Positions 8,085 to 16,942 are shown, counted from the stretch's first letter. The stretch is DNA of 56,109 nucleotides from Ardenticatenaceae bacterium (GCA_020634415.1 JACKBT010000030.1:1-56109); one strand, 5' to 3'. Numbers and translations: made by a program. The notes: generated by a model not told the origin, from the sequence alone.

Positions 8085-10130
8085 ATGCCTTTTACAGTAA
8101 ATGATTTAATCGCCGAAAACTCACCCATCGTTAAAAGCAGCCCCAACGAATCAGTTCAGCAGACCTTGCGCCGCATGATTGAACACAATTACAGTCAGTT
8201 ACCTGTCGTGAATGAAGAAAATAAAGTCTTGGGGATGATCACCTATGAGTCGATTGTGCAGGCCATCAGTAACTTCAATGTGTCCTTATCCGATCTGCGG
8301 GTTGTGGATGCTATGGATGAGCGGGTAGAGAAATTTCGTAGAGATGCAGACCTATTTGAGATTCTAGACAAAGTAGAGGATAAAGCAGCTGCTTTGATCG
8401 TGGATCGTGATCAAAAGCTATTAGGCATTGTCACCAGTTACGACACAACCCACTATTTTCGCCAGCGTGCTGAAGATATTATGTTGGTACAAGACATTGA
8501 AACAACGCTTAAGGATTTCATCTTGCTAGGGTTTAATAACATCGCTGCACCAGTGGATGAAGCCGCCCTCAACCAGACGATTGAGGAAATGACAGACAGT
8601 GGCAAAGCTCTGCAAAAGAAATTTCATAGCGCTTTAAACCATTATCTAGCCAAAACGACTCGCCAACGGGCCGATGAATCTATTGCTAATGAGGTGTTTG
8701 CTAACCATTTGCACGACAATCGGCCTCCTTCACAATTTAGTGATTTGACTTTGTATGATTACATCGAACTTTTCTTGCACAAAGATCGCTGGTCGAAATA
8801 TCAGCCAGTTTTCCATTTAAACCGAGAGCAGATTGGCAAGCTGTTGCATAATGTGCGTATCACACGCAACGATCTGGCTCATTTTCGCGACGACATCAGT
8901 GATGAACAACGACGACAACTCCATTTTTGCGCTAAATGGTTATCCCGCCACCAGGAAACTTTATTACAAGTTTTGATCCCGGAAGAAGTTGAAGAGCTAG
9001 TTGAAGAAGTGAATGAACCTGTCAACATCATTGATCCCGAAGCTGTCATTGATGCGTCCGATGAAGAAATAGAACCCATTGAAGATGAAATCAATCCGGC
9101 TGATAGTCGCTATGCTCCCTTGGCTATCTGGTTACAAAATCAGCCTGCTGCGAAGGATTCAGTCACACTTTCATTCGCCCAAATAAGTGAAATCATCGGC
9201 GATGAACTACCAGAATCTGCTTATCGCCATCGGGCTTGGTGGGCCAATGATACGGTTAGTCATGTGCAATCGCGTGAATGGCTAAGTGTTGATTGGCGAG
9301 TTGCTTCAGTTAATATGACCCAAGAACGGGTCAAATTCTCCCGTATCAAAGAACGTGAACGCGCTTATATTGCTTTTTACAGCAAGCTTTTAGCTGAGTT
9401 AGAGAATTCTCCAGTTTTCAAAGATATTGGCGGTTCGCCCAATGGTATGGGCTGGTTGCAAATTGCCCGGCTCCCCTATGAAGGAAGCGCAGTTGCCTCT
9501 CTTAACTTTTCTTTCGCTCGTAATAATCAATTCCGCGTCGAGTTATATATTGATTCAGGTGATCAGACAGAAAACAAGCGAATATTCGACATCTTGCTCA
9601 ACCGACACAAAGAGGAAATTGAGACTAAAATGGAGCAGCCTTTAAGTTGGGAGCGATTGAATAGCCGCCGTGCCTCACGGGTGGCTCTTTATATTCAAGG
9701 CTCTATCGATGCAGATGAAGAAGAGCTGTCTCATTTGCGTCATGAAGCGGTTAAGGCCATGACAAAATTTGAAGAGAGCATCCAAGCGCCGTTGACGGAT
9801 GCCGTTGAAGCTACCTCGACCTATGGCTTGCGTACCCCAGAGCAAGAATATCGTGTGCCTATTCTGAAATCTCTGGTTGATTTAGGTGGTCAAGCTCCTC
9901 TGCAAGCAGTTATTGATCGTGTAGGCGAATTCATGAACGATATTCTGAATGAATATGATCGGGCACCATTAAGTTCCACAAATCAGCCAAGATGGCGCAA
10001 CACAACCCAGTGGGAGCGGGCTAATTTGGTAAAAGATGGGTTAATGGTAAAAGATTCACCACGTGGTATTTGGGGTATTTCGGATCAGGGAAGGGCATGG
10101 TTAGCGGAGCAGCAAGATGGTCAAGATTAA
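8085..10130 (+). CDS. CBS-CBS / HEPN / DUF7662-like / DUF4268-like / Mrr_N-like multidomain protein
   Basis: 681 residues from the ATG at 8085, preceded by CAGGAG; an upstream in-frame ATG at 8049 lacks a ribosome-binding site. Residues 1-60 and 70-130 are a CBS pair (SQLPVVNEENKVLGMITYES; AAALIVDRDQKLLGIVTSYD), which in known proteins binds adenine nucleotides. Residues ~180-295 are helical and contain RNDLAH (R261, H266), the RxxxxH motif of HEPN ribonucleases, most like the Swt1-type HEPN. An acidic linker (296-340) leads to a DUF7662-like segment (345-420, RAWWANDTVSHVQSREWL), a DUF4268-like domain (425-570), and a C-terminal winged helix like Mrr N-terminal domains (588-675). It sits 68 bp after the methyltransferase, likely in one operon. 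I infer a nucleotide-gated RNase or effector; domain names are from memory and the function is unproven. Confidence 0.75.
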   Translation: MPFTVNDLIAENSPIVKSSPNESVQQTLRRMIEHNYSQLPVVNEENKVLGMITYESIVQAISNFNVSLSDLRVVDAMDERVEKFRRDADLFEILDKVEDKAAALIVDRDQKLLGIVTSYDTTHYFRQRAEDIMLVQDIETTLKDFILLGFNNIAAPVDEAALNQTIEEMTDSGKALQKKFHSALNHYLAKTTRQRADESIANEVFANHLHDNRPPSQFSDLTLYDYIELFLHKDRWSKYQPVFHLNREQIGKLLHNVRITRNDLAHFRDDISDEQRRQLHFCAKWLSRHQETLLQVLIPEEVEELVEEVNEPVNIIDPEAVIDASDEEIEPIEDEINPADSRYAPLAIWLQNQPAAKDSVTLSFAQISEIIGDELPESAYRHRAWWANDTVSHVQSREWLSVDWRVASVNMTQERVKFSRIKERERAYIAFYSKLLAELENSPVFKDIGGSPNGMGWLQIARLPYEGSAVASLNFSFARNNQFRVELYIDSGDQTENKRIFDILLNRHKEEIETKMEQPLSWERLNSRRASRVALYIQGSIDADEEELSHLRHEAVKAMTKFEESIQAPLTDAVEATSTYGLRTPEQEYRVPILKSLVDLGGQAPLQAVIDRVGEFMNDILNEYDRAPLSSTNQPRWRNTTQWERANLVKDGLMVKDSPRGIWGISDQGRAWLAEQQDGQD

Positions 10131-10235
10131 GAGAATTGCAGCTAGACAAGTGAGATCCGACTGCATTGAAAGCTCATCATGAAGATATGGTAACGAAATG
10201 TGCGCTAAACTTTAAAGAGTTTAAGGAGTAAATTG

Positions 10236-10604
10236 ATGGGAAAGTATTATGGCTCTGTAGAGTATCATCTAGTCTATTGTGAACTCATTCGTGCTGCGCA
10301 ATATGGTGGCCTCACGACTTATCAGGCAGTTGCCCAAATCATGGGTTTGCCTTTGCAAGGTAGCCATATGGGGCGCGAAGTGGGCATTATGCTGGGTGAG
10401 ATTTCGGAAAATGAGTTGGCTCAAGAACGGCCGATGCTCAGTGCCATTGTGGTGGGTGTGAGTGGTGTGCCTGGGCCTGGGTTTGCCGCCATAGCACGCC
10501 AATTGGGCAAGTTGGATTCGGAAGATAAGGCGGATGAGATGGCGTTTTGGGAGAGGGAGAAAACGGCCGTGTACCAGACTTGGGCGCGGGAATTCTCAAG
10601 CTAA
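10236..10604 (+). CDS. Small uncharacterised protein, winged-helix/alkyltransferase-like fold suspected
   Basis: 122 residues from ATG 10236, with AAGGAG 7 bases upstream; a TTG three bases earlier is less likely. I cannot name it. The N-terminal half, with TTYQAVAQIMGLPL and then MGREVG, looks like a helix-turn-helix. It is followed by a RPMLSAIVV strand and a GxPGPGF turn. That layout loosely resembles alkyltransferase-like (MGMT C-terminal) proteins, but no PCHR active-site motif is present. The C-terminus is charged (FWEREKTAVYQTW). It lies 105 bp after the HEPN protein on the same strand, at the edge of the defence-type block, and could be its last gene or regulator. Confidence 0.6.
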   Translation: MGKYYGSVEYHLVYCELIRAAQYGGLTTYQAVAQIMGLPLQGSHMGREVGIMLGEISENELAQERPMLSAIVVGVSGVPGPGFAAIARQLGKLDSEDKADEMAFWEREKTAVYQTWAREFSS

Positions 10605-10653
10605 CATATTCGCTTCCCCTGTATACGAACAAAGCTGATTTCCCATACTTAGT

Positions 10654-10695
10654 AGGGCGATTTTGCAAATCGCCCTGACGATTTACAAAATCGTC
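10654..10695. repeat. Two adjacent intergenic hairpins
   Basis: In the 198-bp spacer, AGGGCGATTT-TGC-AAATCGCCCT (10654-10676) is followed directly by GACGATTT-ACA-AAATCGTC (10677-10695). Neither has a clear T-tract, so a terminator role is uncertain; they resemble the other extragenic palindromes of this genome. Confidence 0.75.
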
Positions 10696-10802
10696 TTACA
10701 GAACACTCGTGATCTGTTTCGATCTACTAATCCTGCCAATTGCAACAGGCATCCTCCCCACTGCGTATAGGTTGACGTATTAACTCAGCAAGGAGGTTCA
10801 CT

Positions 10803-11849
10803 ATGTCTGATAAGGAAACAGTTCAAGCACGGCGACACGGCCGTTCGCTCTTTGGCCCCATCATCATGATCACTGTCGGGGTCTTTTTCTTGTTATCCAA
10901 TCTGGGCATTTTGCCCACATTAAACTGGGTGGGCATCTTACAACTCTGGCCCCTCATTCTCATTTTCATTGGTGTTAACCTGCTGGCACGGCACGCGCCC
11001 GGCAACTTAGGCACATTGCTTAGTGGATTGGTTTCGCTAACGGCCGTTCTCGTATTCGGTTATATCCTGCTGGCAGGTGAAGATAACGCCCTGCTCAACC
11101 GCTTTGGCCTCGCCAATAACCTGGAAATCAAGCGCGAGGATGTGTCCTTCCCCGCTGCTGGTTTGCAAGAAGCCACCATCAACATTGACCTGGATGCCGT
11201 AGACAGCCACCTCTACGCCCTCAACGACAGTGCCAACCTCATAGAAGGCACAGTCAGCTACACAGGCGATCTCATTTTTGACACCAACACCTTCGGCGAA
11301 CGGGCTGAAGTAACTCTGGATACGCGGGACAATCGGTTTCCGTTCATGGGCGTAAGTGGCCTGGGGTTCAGTGAAGAGGATGATTGGCAGCTTGGGCTGA
11401 ATCCCAATGTCATCACCGATTTAACCATAGATGCCGGGTCGGGTCGGCTTATGCTCGATTTAGCTGGCCTATCCCTGAGTGAACTCAAAATTGATAACGG
11501 GTCAGGGCGGTCTGACTTGTTTCTGCCTGGTGGCGAATTTGATATAGAGGTGGACAGTGGTTCTGGGGCGACGGAGATTACCCTGGCGGGCAACGGCCGT
11601 TATCATCTCAACGTTGACAGCGGTTCCGGCAGCCTCACCATCTACCTGCCCCCCACAACGGCCGCTCGCCTAGACTTTGATGGTGGGTCGGGCCGTCTGC
11701 ATGTGGATGAACGCTTCCAACAGATAAGCGGCGATGACAATGATGGCGTATGGGAAACGGCCGCTTTCGACACCGCCGACAGCTTCGCCGATATGACCAT
11801 TGACGCTGGCTCCGGTTCCGTTTGGGTGAAACCCGTAGTCGGCCGCTAA
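10803..11849 (+). CDS. LiaF/toastrack-type membrane protein (DUF5668 plus DUF4097/DUF2154-like)
   Basis: 348 residues, start supported by AGGAGG 7 bases upstream. The N-terminus is a short basic stretch, then two or three membrane helices (IIMITVGVFFLLSNLGIL; LQLWPLILIFIGVNLL; LVSLTAVLVFGYILLAG), as in LiaI/LiaF transmembrane regions. The rest (from about 110) is an outward-facing beta-rich domain of repeated DAGSGRL / DNGSGRS / DSGSGAT / DGGSGRL turns, the hallmark of toastrack/putative adhesin folds. Relatives act in cell-envelope stress sensing or as surface structural proteins. It stands alone between two spacers containing hairpin repeats, with no LiaRS-type kinase adjacent. Five CGGCCG motifs fall inside the gene. 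Confidence 0.8.
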   Translation: MSDKETVQARRHGRSLFGPIIMITVGVFFLLSNLGILPTLNWVGILQLWPLILIFIGVNLLARHAPGNLGTLLSGLVSLTAVLVFGYILLAGEDNALLNRFGLANNLEIKREDVSFPAAGLQEATINIDLDAVDSHLYALNDSANLIEGTVSYTGDLIFDTNTFGERAEVTLDTRDNRFPFMGVSGLGFSEEDDWQLGLNPNVITDLTIDAGSGRLMLDLAGLSLSELKIDNGSGRSDLFLPGGEFDIEVDSGSGATEITLAGNGRYHLNVDSGSGSLTIYLPPTTAARLDFDGGSGRLHVDERFQQISGDDNDGVWETAAFDTADSFADMTIDAGSGSVWVKPVVGR

Positions 11850-11885
11850 ATACACCGCAATTCCAGTGATCGATCTACTATAAAA

Positions 11886-11935
11886 GACTGGAGACTGGAG
11901 ACTGCTCTCTCTAGTCCCCAGTCTCCAATCTCCAA
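11886..11935. repeat. GAGACTG-word hairpin repeat, copy 1
   Basis: Tandem GACTGGAGACTGGAGACTG followed after a short loop by the complementary GTCTCCAATCTCC words. It lies in the spacer before lysA. Same family as copies near 28.1, 33.8, 37.5, 45.7 and 46.4 kb. Confidence 0.85.
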
Positions 11936-12066
11936 TTTCCCCAAACATTAATTTATACCCATTTCCCCTATAGATTATGCCGCAGCACCCCCACTCTTTT
12001 TTGTGAACCCCACGACAATGATAAAATGGAACGACAACATTCATTTTATATCTCTGTGGGAGATTC

Positions 12067-13341
12067 ATGACACCTTTTCAGTACCAAAACGGCCGTCTTC
12101 ACTGCGAAGCCGTCCCCCTCGAACAAATTGCCAACCAGATTGGCACACCCGTCTACATCTACAGCCAGGCTGAACTACTCAGCCGAGCCGCAGCCTACAT
12201 AGATGCGGCCCAAGCCGCCGCCACCAATCCACTCGTCTGTTACGCCCTCAAAGCCAATGGCAATCCGCACATCATTCGGCTGCTGGCCCAAGCTGGCCTG
12301 GGTGCTGATGTCACCAGCGGCGGCGAACTGTTTCTGGCACTGGCAGCAGGCGTAGCCCCCAACAAAATCATCTTCTCCGGCGTGGGCAAGCGGCGCGATG
12401 AGATTGAGATGGCTTTACGGGCGGGCATCCGCGCCCTGCATGTAGAGTCAGAGATGGAATTGGGCGTGATCGGAGCCATAGCGGCGGAGATGGAGCAAGT
12501 AACGGCCGTTGGCGTGCGCGTCAACCCCAACATCAAAGCCGAAACCCATCCCTACATCAGCACCGGACAGCACGAGCATAAATTTGGGGTCCCGTTAGAG
12601 CAGGCAGTGGCCCTGCTGCATCAGGCCGCCGCTCATCCCTGGCTCAACCCCGTTGGCCTGGCCGCCCACATCGGCTCCCAAATTGAAGATGTAGAACCCT
12701 TCATCGAAGCGGCTGAATTTCTTGCCAAAACAGCCACCCAACTGGCCGCCACTGGCCTAAATCTGGCCTATGTGGATGTGGGCGGGGGCCTGGGCATTCG
12801 TTACGCAGATGATGGCGTGGATAGTGTGGAGCGGATCCGGTTATGGGCAACGGCCGTCGCCCAACCCATCACCACCGCCAACTTCAACCTCGTCCTGGAA
12901 CCGGGCCGCTCATTGGTGGCTCCGGCGGGAGCTTTGCTCACTCAAGTTGTCTACACGAAGCAGCAGGGCCAAAAGCAGTTTCTCATCACCGATGCCGGCA
13001 TGAATGATTTGATTCGTCCGACCTTGTACAAAGCCTATCATGCCATCTGGCCGCTGAACCAGAAGACAGGCACTGCGGTAGTGCCTGTCACCTATGATGT
13101 CGTCGGCCCCATTTGCGAATCGGGGGATTTTTTGGCGAAGGAACGGCCGTTGTCCCCCACCCAGGCTGGCGATTATGTGGCCGTTATGCAGGCAGGAGCC
13201 TATGGTTTTGCCATGAGCAGCAACTATAACGGCCGTCTCCGTCCCGCCGAAGTCTTGGTCACTGGCGATCAGTTCCATCTCATCCGCCAGCGGCAAACCT
13301 ACCAACATCTACTCGATGGCTGCAACATCCCACCCGCCTAG
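12067..13341 (+). CDS. lysA: Diaminopimelate decarboxylase
   Basis: 424 residues, the usual length. It decarboxylates meso-diaminopimelate to L-lysine, the last step of lysine biosynthesis, in the cytoplasm. The PLP lysine is K62 in YALKANGN. The glycine loop is VGGGLGI, the phosphate/substrate segment is EPGRSLV, and the C-terminal active-site motif is GPICESGDF, contributing the catalytic Cys from the dimer partner. The start ATG has GGGAG just upstream. A weak TTGTGA (12001) and TAAAAT (12022) pair could be its promoter, but the spacing is only 15. The 3' end overlaps the following histidine kinase gene by 26 nt in another frame, so the kinase is probably co-transcribed with lysA. Confidence 0.95.
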   Translation: MTPFQYQNGRLHCEAVPLEQIANQIGTPVYIYSQAELLSRAAAYIDAAQAAATNPLVCYALKANGNPHIIRLLAQAGLGADVTSGGELFLALAAGVAPNKIIFSGVGKRRDEIEMALRAGIRALHVESEMELGVIGAIAAEMEQVTAVGVRVNPNIKAETHPYISTGQHEHKFGVPLEQAVALLHQAAAHPWLNPVGLAAHIGSQIEDVEPFIEAAEFLAKTATQLAATGLNLAYVDVGGGLGIRYADDGVDSVERIRLWATAVAQPITTANFNLVLEPGRSLVAPAGALLTQVVYTKQQGQKQFLITDAGMNDLIRPTLYKAYHAIWPLNQKTGTAVVPVTYDVVGPICESGDFLAKERPLSPTQAGDYVAVMQAGAYGFAMSSNYNGRLRPAEVLVTGDQFHLIRQRQTYQHLLDGCNIPPA

Positions 13342-15370
13342 ATTCACCACCCGCCTCCTGCTGGCCCTGCTCGTCCTCGTCATCCTCACCGCCCTCAGCA
13401 CCGGCATCCCTGCCTACTGGCTCACCCGCCGCCAACTGGAAGAGCAAGCCTGGAAAAACGTCCACAACGCCCAACAAGCCACCCGCTCCCTACTGCAAGC
13501 CGAAAGCACCCGCCTGGCCGACCTGGCCACGCTCTTCGCCGAACGGCCGACTTTGGAGCAGCTTGTGCAAACAGCCGCACAGCCAGACCTTGACCGCTAT
13601 TTGCAGGATTTCCAGGCCCAGAGCGACCTGGACATTTTGGTTGTGTGCCAAAACGGCCGTCCCCTGGCTGGCAATTCACCCGATGACACTATGTGCAGCC
13701 AGGCCCTTGCCGATGGTGCTTATCTGCTAAACGGCCGTCCCGCCCTGCTCGTCACCCAAACCATCTTGCGCAGCAGCCAGGCCATTGGCACAACGGTGAT
13801 CGGCCGTTGGCTGGATAACACCTTCTTGCAGCAGCTGGCCGCCGCCACAGGAGTCAGCCAAAGCATCTTACTCACCGATGGCACCCGCCTCGCCTCCAGC
13901 CTCTCCCTGCGCCAGCTAACGGCCGTTCCCCTCAGAACCGATCTGGCCGAACAAGAGCTACTTCTGGACGGCGAACCTTATTTTGCCGCCTATGCCCCCA
14001 TTGGCGAGCCACCCGCTTTTGTCAGTGAAGTGGCCTTGCCCGTGCGCGATCTGGCGGCAACGGAGGACCAGGCACTGCTGCTGCTTATGACCAGCACCGG
14101 TCTGGTGGCGATTGCGGGCATGATCTTGGGTGGCCTGTATCTGCGCCAACTGGTGGCACCGCTGCAAAAATTGACCCAGGTGGCAGATGAGATCAGTGGT
14201 GGTGATTTAATGGCCCCTATTCCTCTTTTTTCGGGGCCAGCGGAGGTGAGTAAGCTGGCAACGGCTTTGCACCAGAGCCAGGCCAGCATGTTGCAGGCAT
14301 TGGCCGAACGTTCACAGGCACGGGATCGGCTGAACACGCTCATCCAAACGATTGTGGAGGGGGTGGTGACGGTGACGGAAGACGGCCGTATTACCTTTTT
14401 TAGTCAGGGAGCCGAGACGTTAACAGGTTGGACGGCCGTTGAGGCCCTGGGGCTGTCCATCAACACTGTTTTTCTTATGGCCGAGAGTGGCGATGCCCCC
14501 TTTATGAGCCAACTGCCTACATTGGGCAGCAAACGGCAGATCGCCATTCGCGGTCGGGACGGCCAGCACATTGTTCTGGCCGTTACCGGGGCGCGGCTGG
14601 CCGCCAATGGCAACGCCGCCGAAATCGTCCTCGTCCTGCGCGATGTGACCCAAGAGGAGGCCCTGCGGCACCTGCGCTCGTACTTTTTAGCCAACATCTC
14701 CCACGAATTCCGCACGCCGCTCAGCACGCTCCAGGCATCTATGGAGCTGATGTTGGATGAGCAGGAAAATCTCTCGGCAGCGGAGATGCGGCAACTGCTG
14801 AAACCCTCCTATCTGAGCCTCTCTAGTTTGCAGGTGTTGATTGATAATCTGCTGGAAAGCGGCAGTGTAGAAGCGGGGCAGTTTGTGATTCAGCGACGGC
14901 CGTTTGCCATTACCACCGTCCTCAGCCATGCCCAACAGATTGTGCGCCCCCTGCTGGAGCGGCGGCAGCAAACCATCATCCAACAACTGCCCCCTGATCT
15001 GCCTGTTCTGGAAGCGGATCCCGTGCGTATTACCCAAGTGCTGGTAAATTTACTTACCAACGCCAGCAAATACAGCCCGCTGGGCACGGTCATTACGGTG
15101 CAAGTGGTGAACCTGGGCGCAGCTTTGCGGGTTATGGTGACGGATGAGGGGGTGGGTATTCCGCCGTCGGAAAGGGCCAATGTGTTTCACCAATTTGTGC
15201 GCCTGGATACGACGGACCGGGAGCAGGTGGGGATTGGCTTGGGTCTGTATATTGTGAAGGTGGTGGTGGAGGGGCATAACGGCCGTGTAGGGGTGGATGA
15301 TGCCCCCGACAGCGGTTCAACTTTCTGGTTTGAACTGCCATTTACGGAAGATGAAACTTTTAATCGTTGA
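13316..15370 (+). CDS. PhoR-like membrane sensor histidine kinase (HAMP-PAS-HisKA-HATPase)
   Basis: 684 residues. The order is: membrane helix near residues 8-30 ([20 protein letters not shown]), an extracytoplasmic sensor region to ~250, a second helix ([20 protein letters not shown]), HAMP, then PAS (around 345-400, [19 protein letters not shown]). HisKA follows with phosphoacceptor H463 in ISHEFRTPL, then the HATPase with N-box [10 protein letters not shown]1 DEGVGIP and G2 [10 protein letters not shown]. It autophosphorylates and passes phosphate to the response regulator overlapping its 3' end. The HAMP-PAS-HisKA order is that of PhoR. The nearby Na/phosphate symporter suggests phosphate-type sensing, but the ligand is not shown by sequence. 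The start lies inside lysA. Confidence 0.92.
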   Translation: MAATSHPPRFTTRLLLALLVLVILTALSTGIPAYWLTRRQLEEQAWKNVHNAQQATRSLLQAESTRLADLATLFAERPTLEQLVQTAAQPDLDRYLQDFQAQSDLDILVVCQNGRPLAGNSPDDTMCSQALADGAYLLNGRPALLVTQTILRSSQAIGTTVIGRWLDNTFLQQLAAATGVSQSILLTDGTRLASSLSLRQLTAVPLRTDLAEQELLLDGEPYFAAYAPIGEPPAFVSEVALPVRDLAATEDQALLLLMTSTGLVAIAGMILGGLYLRQLVAPLQKLTQVADEISGGDLMAPIPLFSGPAEVSKLATALHQSQASMLQALAERSQARDRLNTLIQTIVEGVVTVTEDGRITFFSQGAETLTGWTAVEALGLSINTVFLMAESGDAPFMSQLPTLGSKRQIAIRGRDGQHIVLAVTGARLAANGNAAEIVLVLRDVTQEEALRHLRSYFLANISHEFRTPLSTLQASMELMLDEQENLSAAEMRQLLKPSYLSLSSLQVLIDNLLESGSVEAGQFVIQRRPFAITTVLSHAQQIVRPLLERRQQTIIQQLPPDLPVLEADPVRITQVLVNLLTNASKYSPLGTVITVQVVNLGAALRVMVTDEGVGIPPSERANVFHQFVRLDTTDREQVGIGLGLYIVKVVVEGHNGRVGVDDAPDSGSTFWFELPFTEDETFNR

Positions 15371-16028
15371 GGATGATCTGGCACTTTCGGATGTTCTGGC
15401 GTTTACCTTGCGTCGGGCTGGTTTTGAGACGCTGGTGGTGCATGATGGGGTAACGGCCGTTGCCACCTGGCAAAAACAGTCGCCCGATCTCGTCGTCCTC
15501 GACCTGAATCTGCCCAAACTAGATGGGCTGGGGGTTTGCCGCCACATCCGCGCCCACGCCCGCACACCCATCATCATCCTCAGCGTGCGCGGCGATGATG
15601 ATACGGTGGTGGCCGCACTGGAACTGGGCGCAGATGATTACATCGTCAAGCCGTTTAGCCCCAGCCAGTTGGTGGCCCGGGTGCGGGCAGTGCTGCGCCG
15701 GGCTGGTTTGGTGGCGCAAACAGGCACCTTCACGGCCGCTGCTTTCACACTGGATGCCACGCGCAATGAGGTGCAGATTGCCGATCAGCCGCCCATCCGC
15801 CTGACACCGCTAGAGGCACGGCTGCTGGAGGTGCTGCTGCGCCATGCGGGGCAGGTGATGACGACGGAGGGTTTGATTACGGCCGTTTGGGGGGCCGATG
15901 GTGGAGATCGCACCATGCTCAAACAGCTTGTCTATCGTCTTCGTGCCAAAATTGAACCAGACACAGACTCAACCCGCTACATAGAAACCGTTGCCGGCAT
16001 CGGCTACGCCTTCATCGCCACCGAGTAA
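15351..16028 (+). CDS. OmpR/PhoB-family response regulator
   Basis: 225 residues from ATG 15351 (MKLLIVEDD), which overlaps the kinase stop by 20 nt; an upstream ATG at 15297 would add 18 non-conserved residues. The receiver domain has acidic pocket E7-D8-D9, phosphoacceptor D51 ([12 protein letters not shown]), the conserved Thr/Ser position in [10 protein letters not shown], and K in [13 protein letters not shown]. The C-terminal winged helix is of OmpR type ([31 protein letters not shown]). It binds DNA as tandem monomers, typically on direct repeats spaced about 11 bp. Exactly such repeats follow 16 bases after its stop, so it may regulate the downstream Usp/phosphate-symporter genes. Confidence 0.93.
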   Translation: MKLLIVEDDLALSDVLAFTLRRAGFETLVVHDGVTAVATWQKQSPDLVVLDLNLPKLDGLGVCRHIRAHARTPIIILSVRGDDDTVVAALELGADDYIVKPFSPSQLVARVRAVLRRAGLVAQTGTFTAAAFTLDATRNEVQIADQPPIRLTPLEARLLEVLLRHAGQVMTTEGLITAVWGADGGDRTMLKQLVYRLRAKIEPDTDSTRYIETVAGIGYAFIATE

Positions 16029-16043
16029 CCATCTCTGCATTTT

Positions 16044-16098
16044 GTTACCACCTTGTTACCTGCCTATAACCACATCTGTTACCACCATCCCCTATAGT
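16044..16098 (+). promoter_or_regulatory. Pho-box-like direct repeats and -10 box
   Basis: Four copies of an 8-mer close to GTTACCAC begin at 16044, 16055, 16066 (ATAACCAC) and 16078, spacing 11, 11 and 12. A TATAGT box at 16093-16098 follows 7 bases after the last copy, with no good -35. This is the layout of promoters activated by PhoB-type regulators, and it stands between the response regulator and the Usp/Na-phosphate symporter genes. Binding is an inference. Confidence 0.6.
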
Positions 16099-16126
16099 AA
16101 GGGAATGTTCAAAATCAGCTTGGCAG

Positions 16127-16159
16127 AGATTGAGCCAATCTTGAAGATTGGCTCAATCT
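16127..16159. repeat. 33-nt palindrome (16-1-16) in spacer
   Basis: AGATTGAGCCAATCTT, a single G, then its exact complement. Centre TCTTGAAGA and geometry are identical to the in-gene palindrome at 5597-5629, although the stem sequence differs. It would lie in the 5' leader of the transcript from the repeat-controlled promoter. Confidence 0.85.
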
Positions 16160-16270
16160 GAAAACTGCTAACTTATTGACGAACGGTTACTGAGCAAACA
16201 TTTACAGGCAGATGATTTGGGTCTTCTGATAGCAGATGATTCTCATCAAATGGACGAAGCGAGGTGGTAG

Positions 16271-16942
16271 ATGGTGCAGACAACAGAATATACCTTCCTG
16301 CATTTCACCAAGGCAAAAACGCTCACCTGGCCTGATTATGCTGCCTACCTTGAACGATTATTGGCTGGTGGTGTAACGGCCGTTCCCCACCCTTTGCTCT
16401 ATTACGAATCCGAAATCAGCTCATGGCCGCAGCTATTTGCTCTCCGCCGTGTTCGCCAACTGGCCCCCCAGCCAGCACAATCTGTGCTGGTGGTGCAGCA
16501 GCCAAGCTGGCCGCTGCACCACATTTTGTTGGTAGTACGTGGTGAGGTGGGCGATGAAACGGCCGTAATCTGGGCCAAAATTCTGGCCCAAGCCAGCGGT
16601 GCCGACGTGACCATCCTACCCATCATTCCCCCCTACCCAGGCATGTACCAGATGGGCAACAAAGTGCAGGCTGATCTAAACATTTTGTTACAACCCAATA
16701 CAACCAGCGGTCAGCGGCTGCTGCACTACGAGGATCAGCTGAGTGAAGCTAACGTAACCAACCACTTTTGCCAACAATCTGGCACACCTGACCGACAGGT
16801 ATGGCAAGCAGTAAATCGGTTAGAACCAGACATGATTGTGGTGGGAAAGGAGAAATACGGCCGTTTATACCGGTGGCTTTTAGGCGAAATTGTAACCCCT
16901 CTTTTGCGATGGGTAGATCGCCCCCTGCTCATCGCCAAGTAA
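16271..16942 (+). CDS. Universal-stress-protein-like protein, divergent
   Basis: 223 residues, ATG preceded by GAGGTGG. The N-terminal 65 residues are unlike known domains. From ~70 the fold reads as UspA: strand HHILLVVRGEV, helix ETAVIWAKILAQASGADVTILPII, and the C-terminal segment LEPDMIVVGKEKYGRLYRWL with DRPLLIAK, matching the family ending that packs against the nucleotide site. The usual ATP motif GxxGxxGxxGS is replaced by GKEKYGRLYRWLLG, so ATP binding is doubtful. It is followed 100 bp later by the Na/phosphate symporter and then a second Usp, suggesting a shared stress/phosphate response unit behind the 11-bp repeat promoter. Confidence 0.65.
   Translation: MVQTTEYTFLHFTKAKTLTWPDYAAYLERLLAGGVTAVPHPLLYYESEISSWPQLFALRRVRQLAPQPAQSVLVVQQPSWPLHHILLVVRGEVGDETAVIWAKILAQASGADVTILPIIPPYPGMYQMGNKVQADLNILLQPNTTSGQRLLHYEDQLSEANVTNHFCQQSGTPDRQVWQAVNRLEPDMIVVGKEKYGRLYRWLLGEIVTPLLRWVDRPLLIAK

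Noticed and set aside
761..10130. Assignment to DISARM or BREX
   Set aside because: Helicase, PLD and methylase domains are shared, but drmA/drmB, pglZ, brxC and brxL homologues are absent in the visible stretch, so neither name is justified.
10605..10802. tRNA or small RNA gene in the spacer with two hairpins
   Set aside because: No acceptor/TPsiC-arm pattern (GTTCRAAYC) or CCA end; only two simple hairpins are present.
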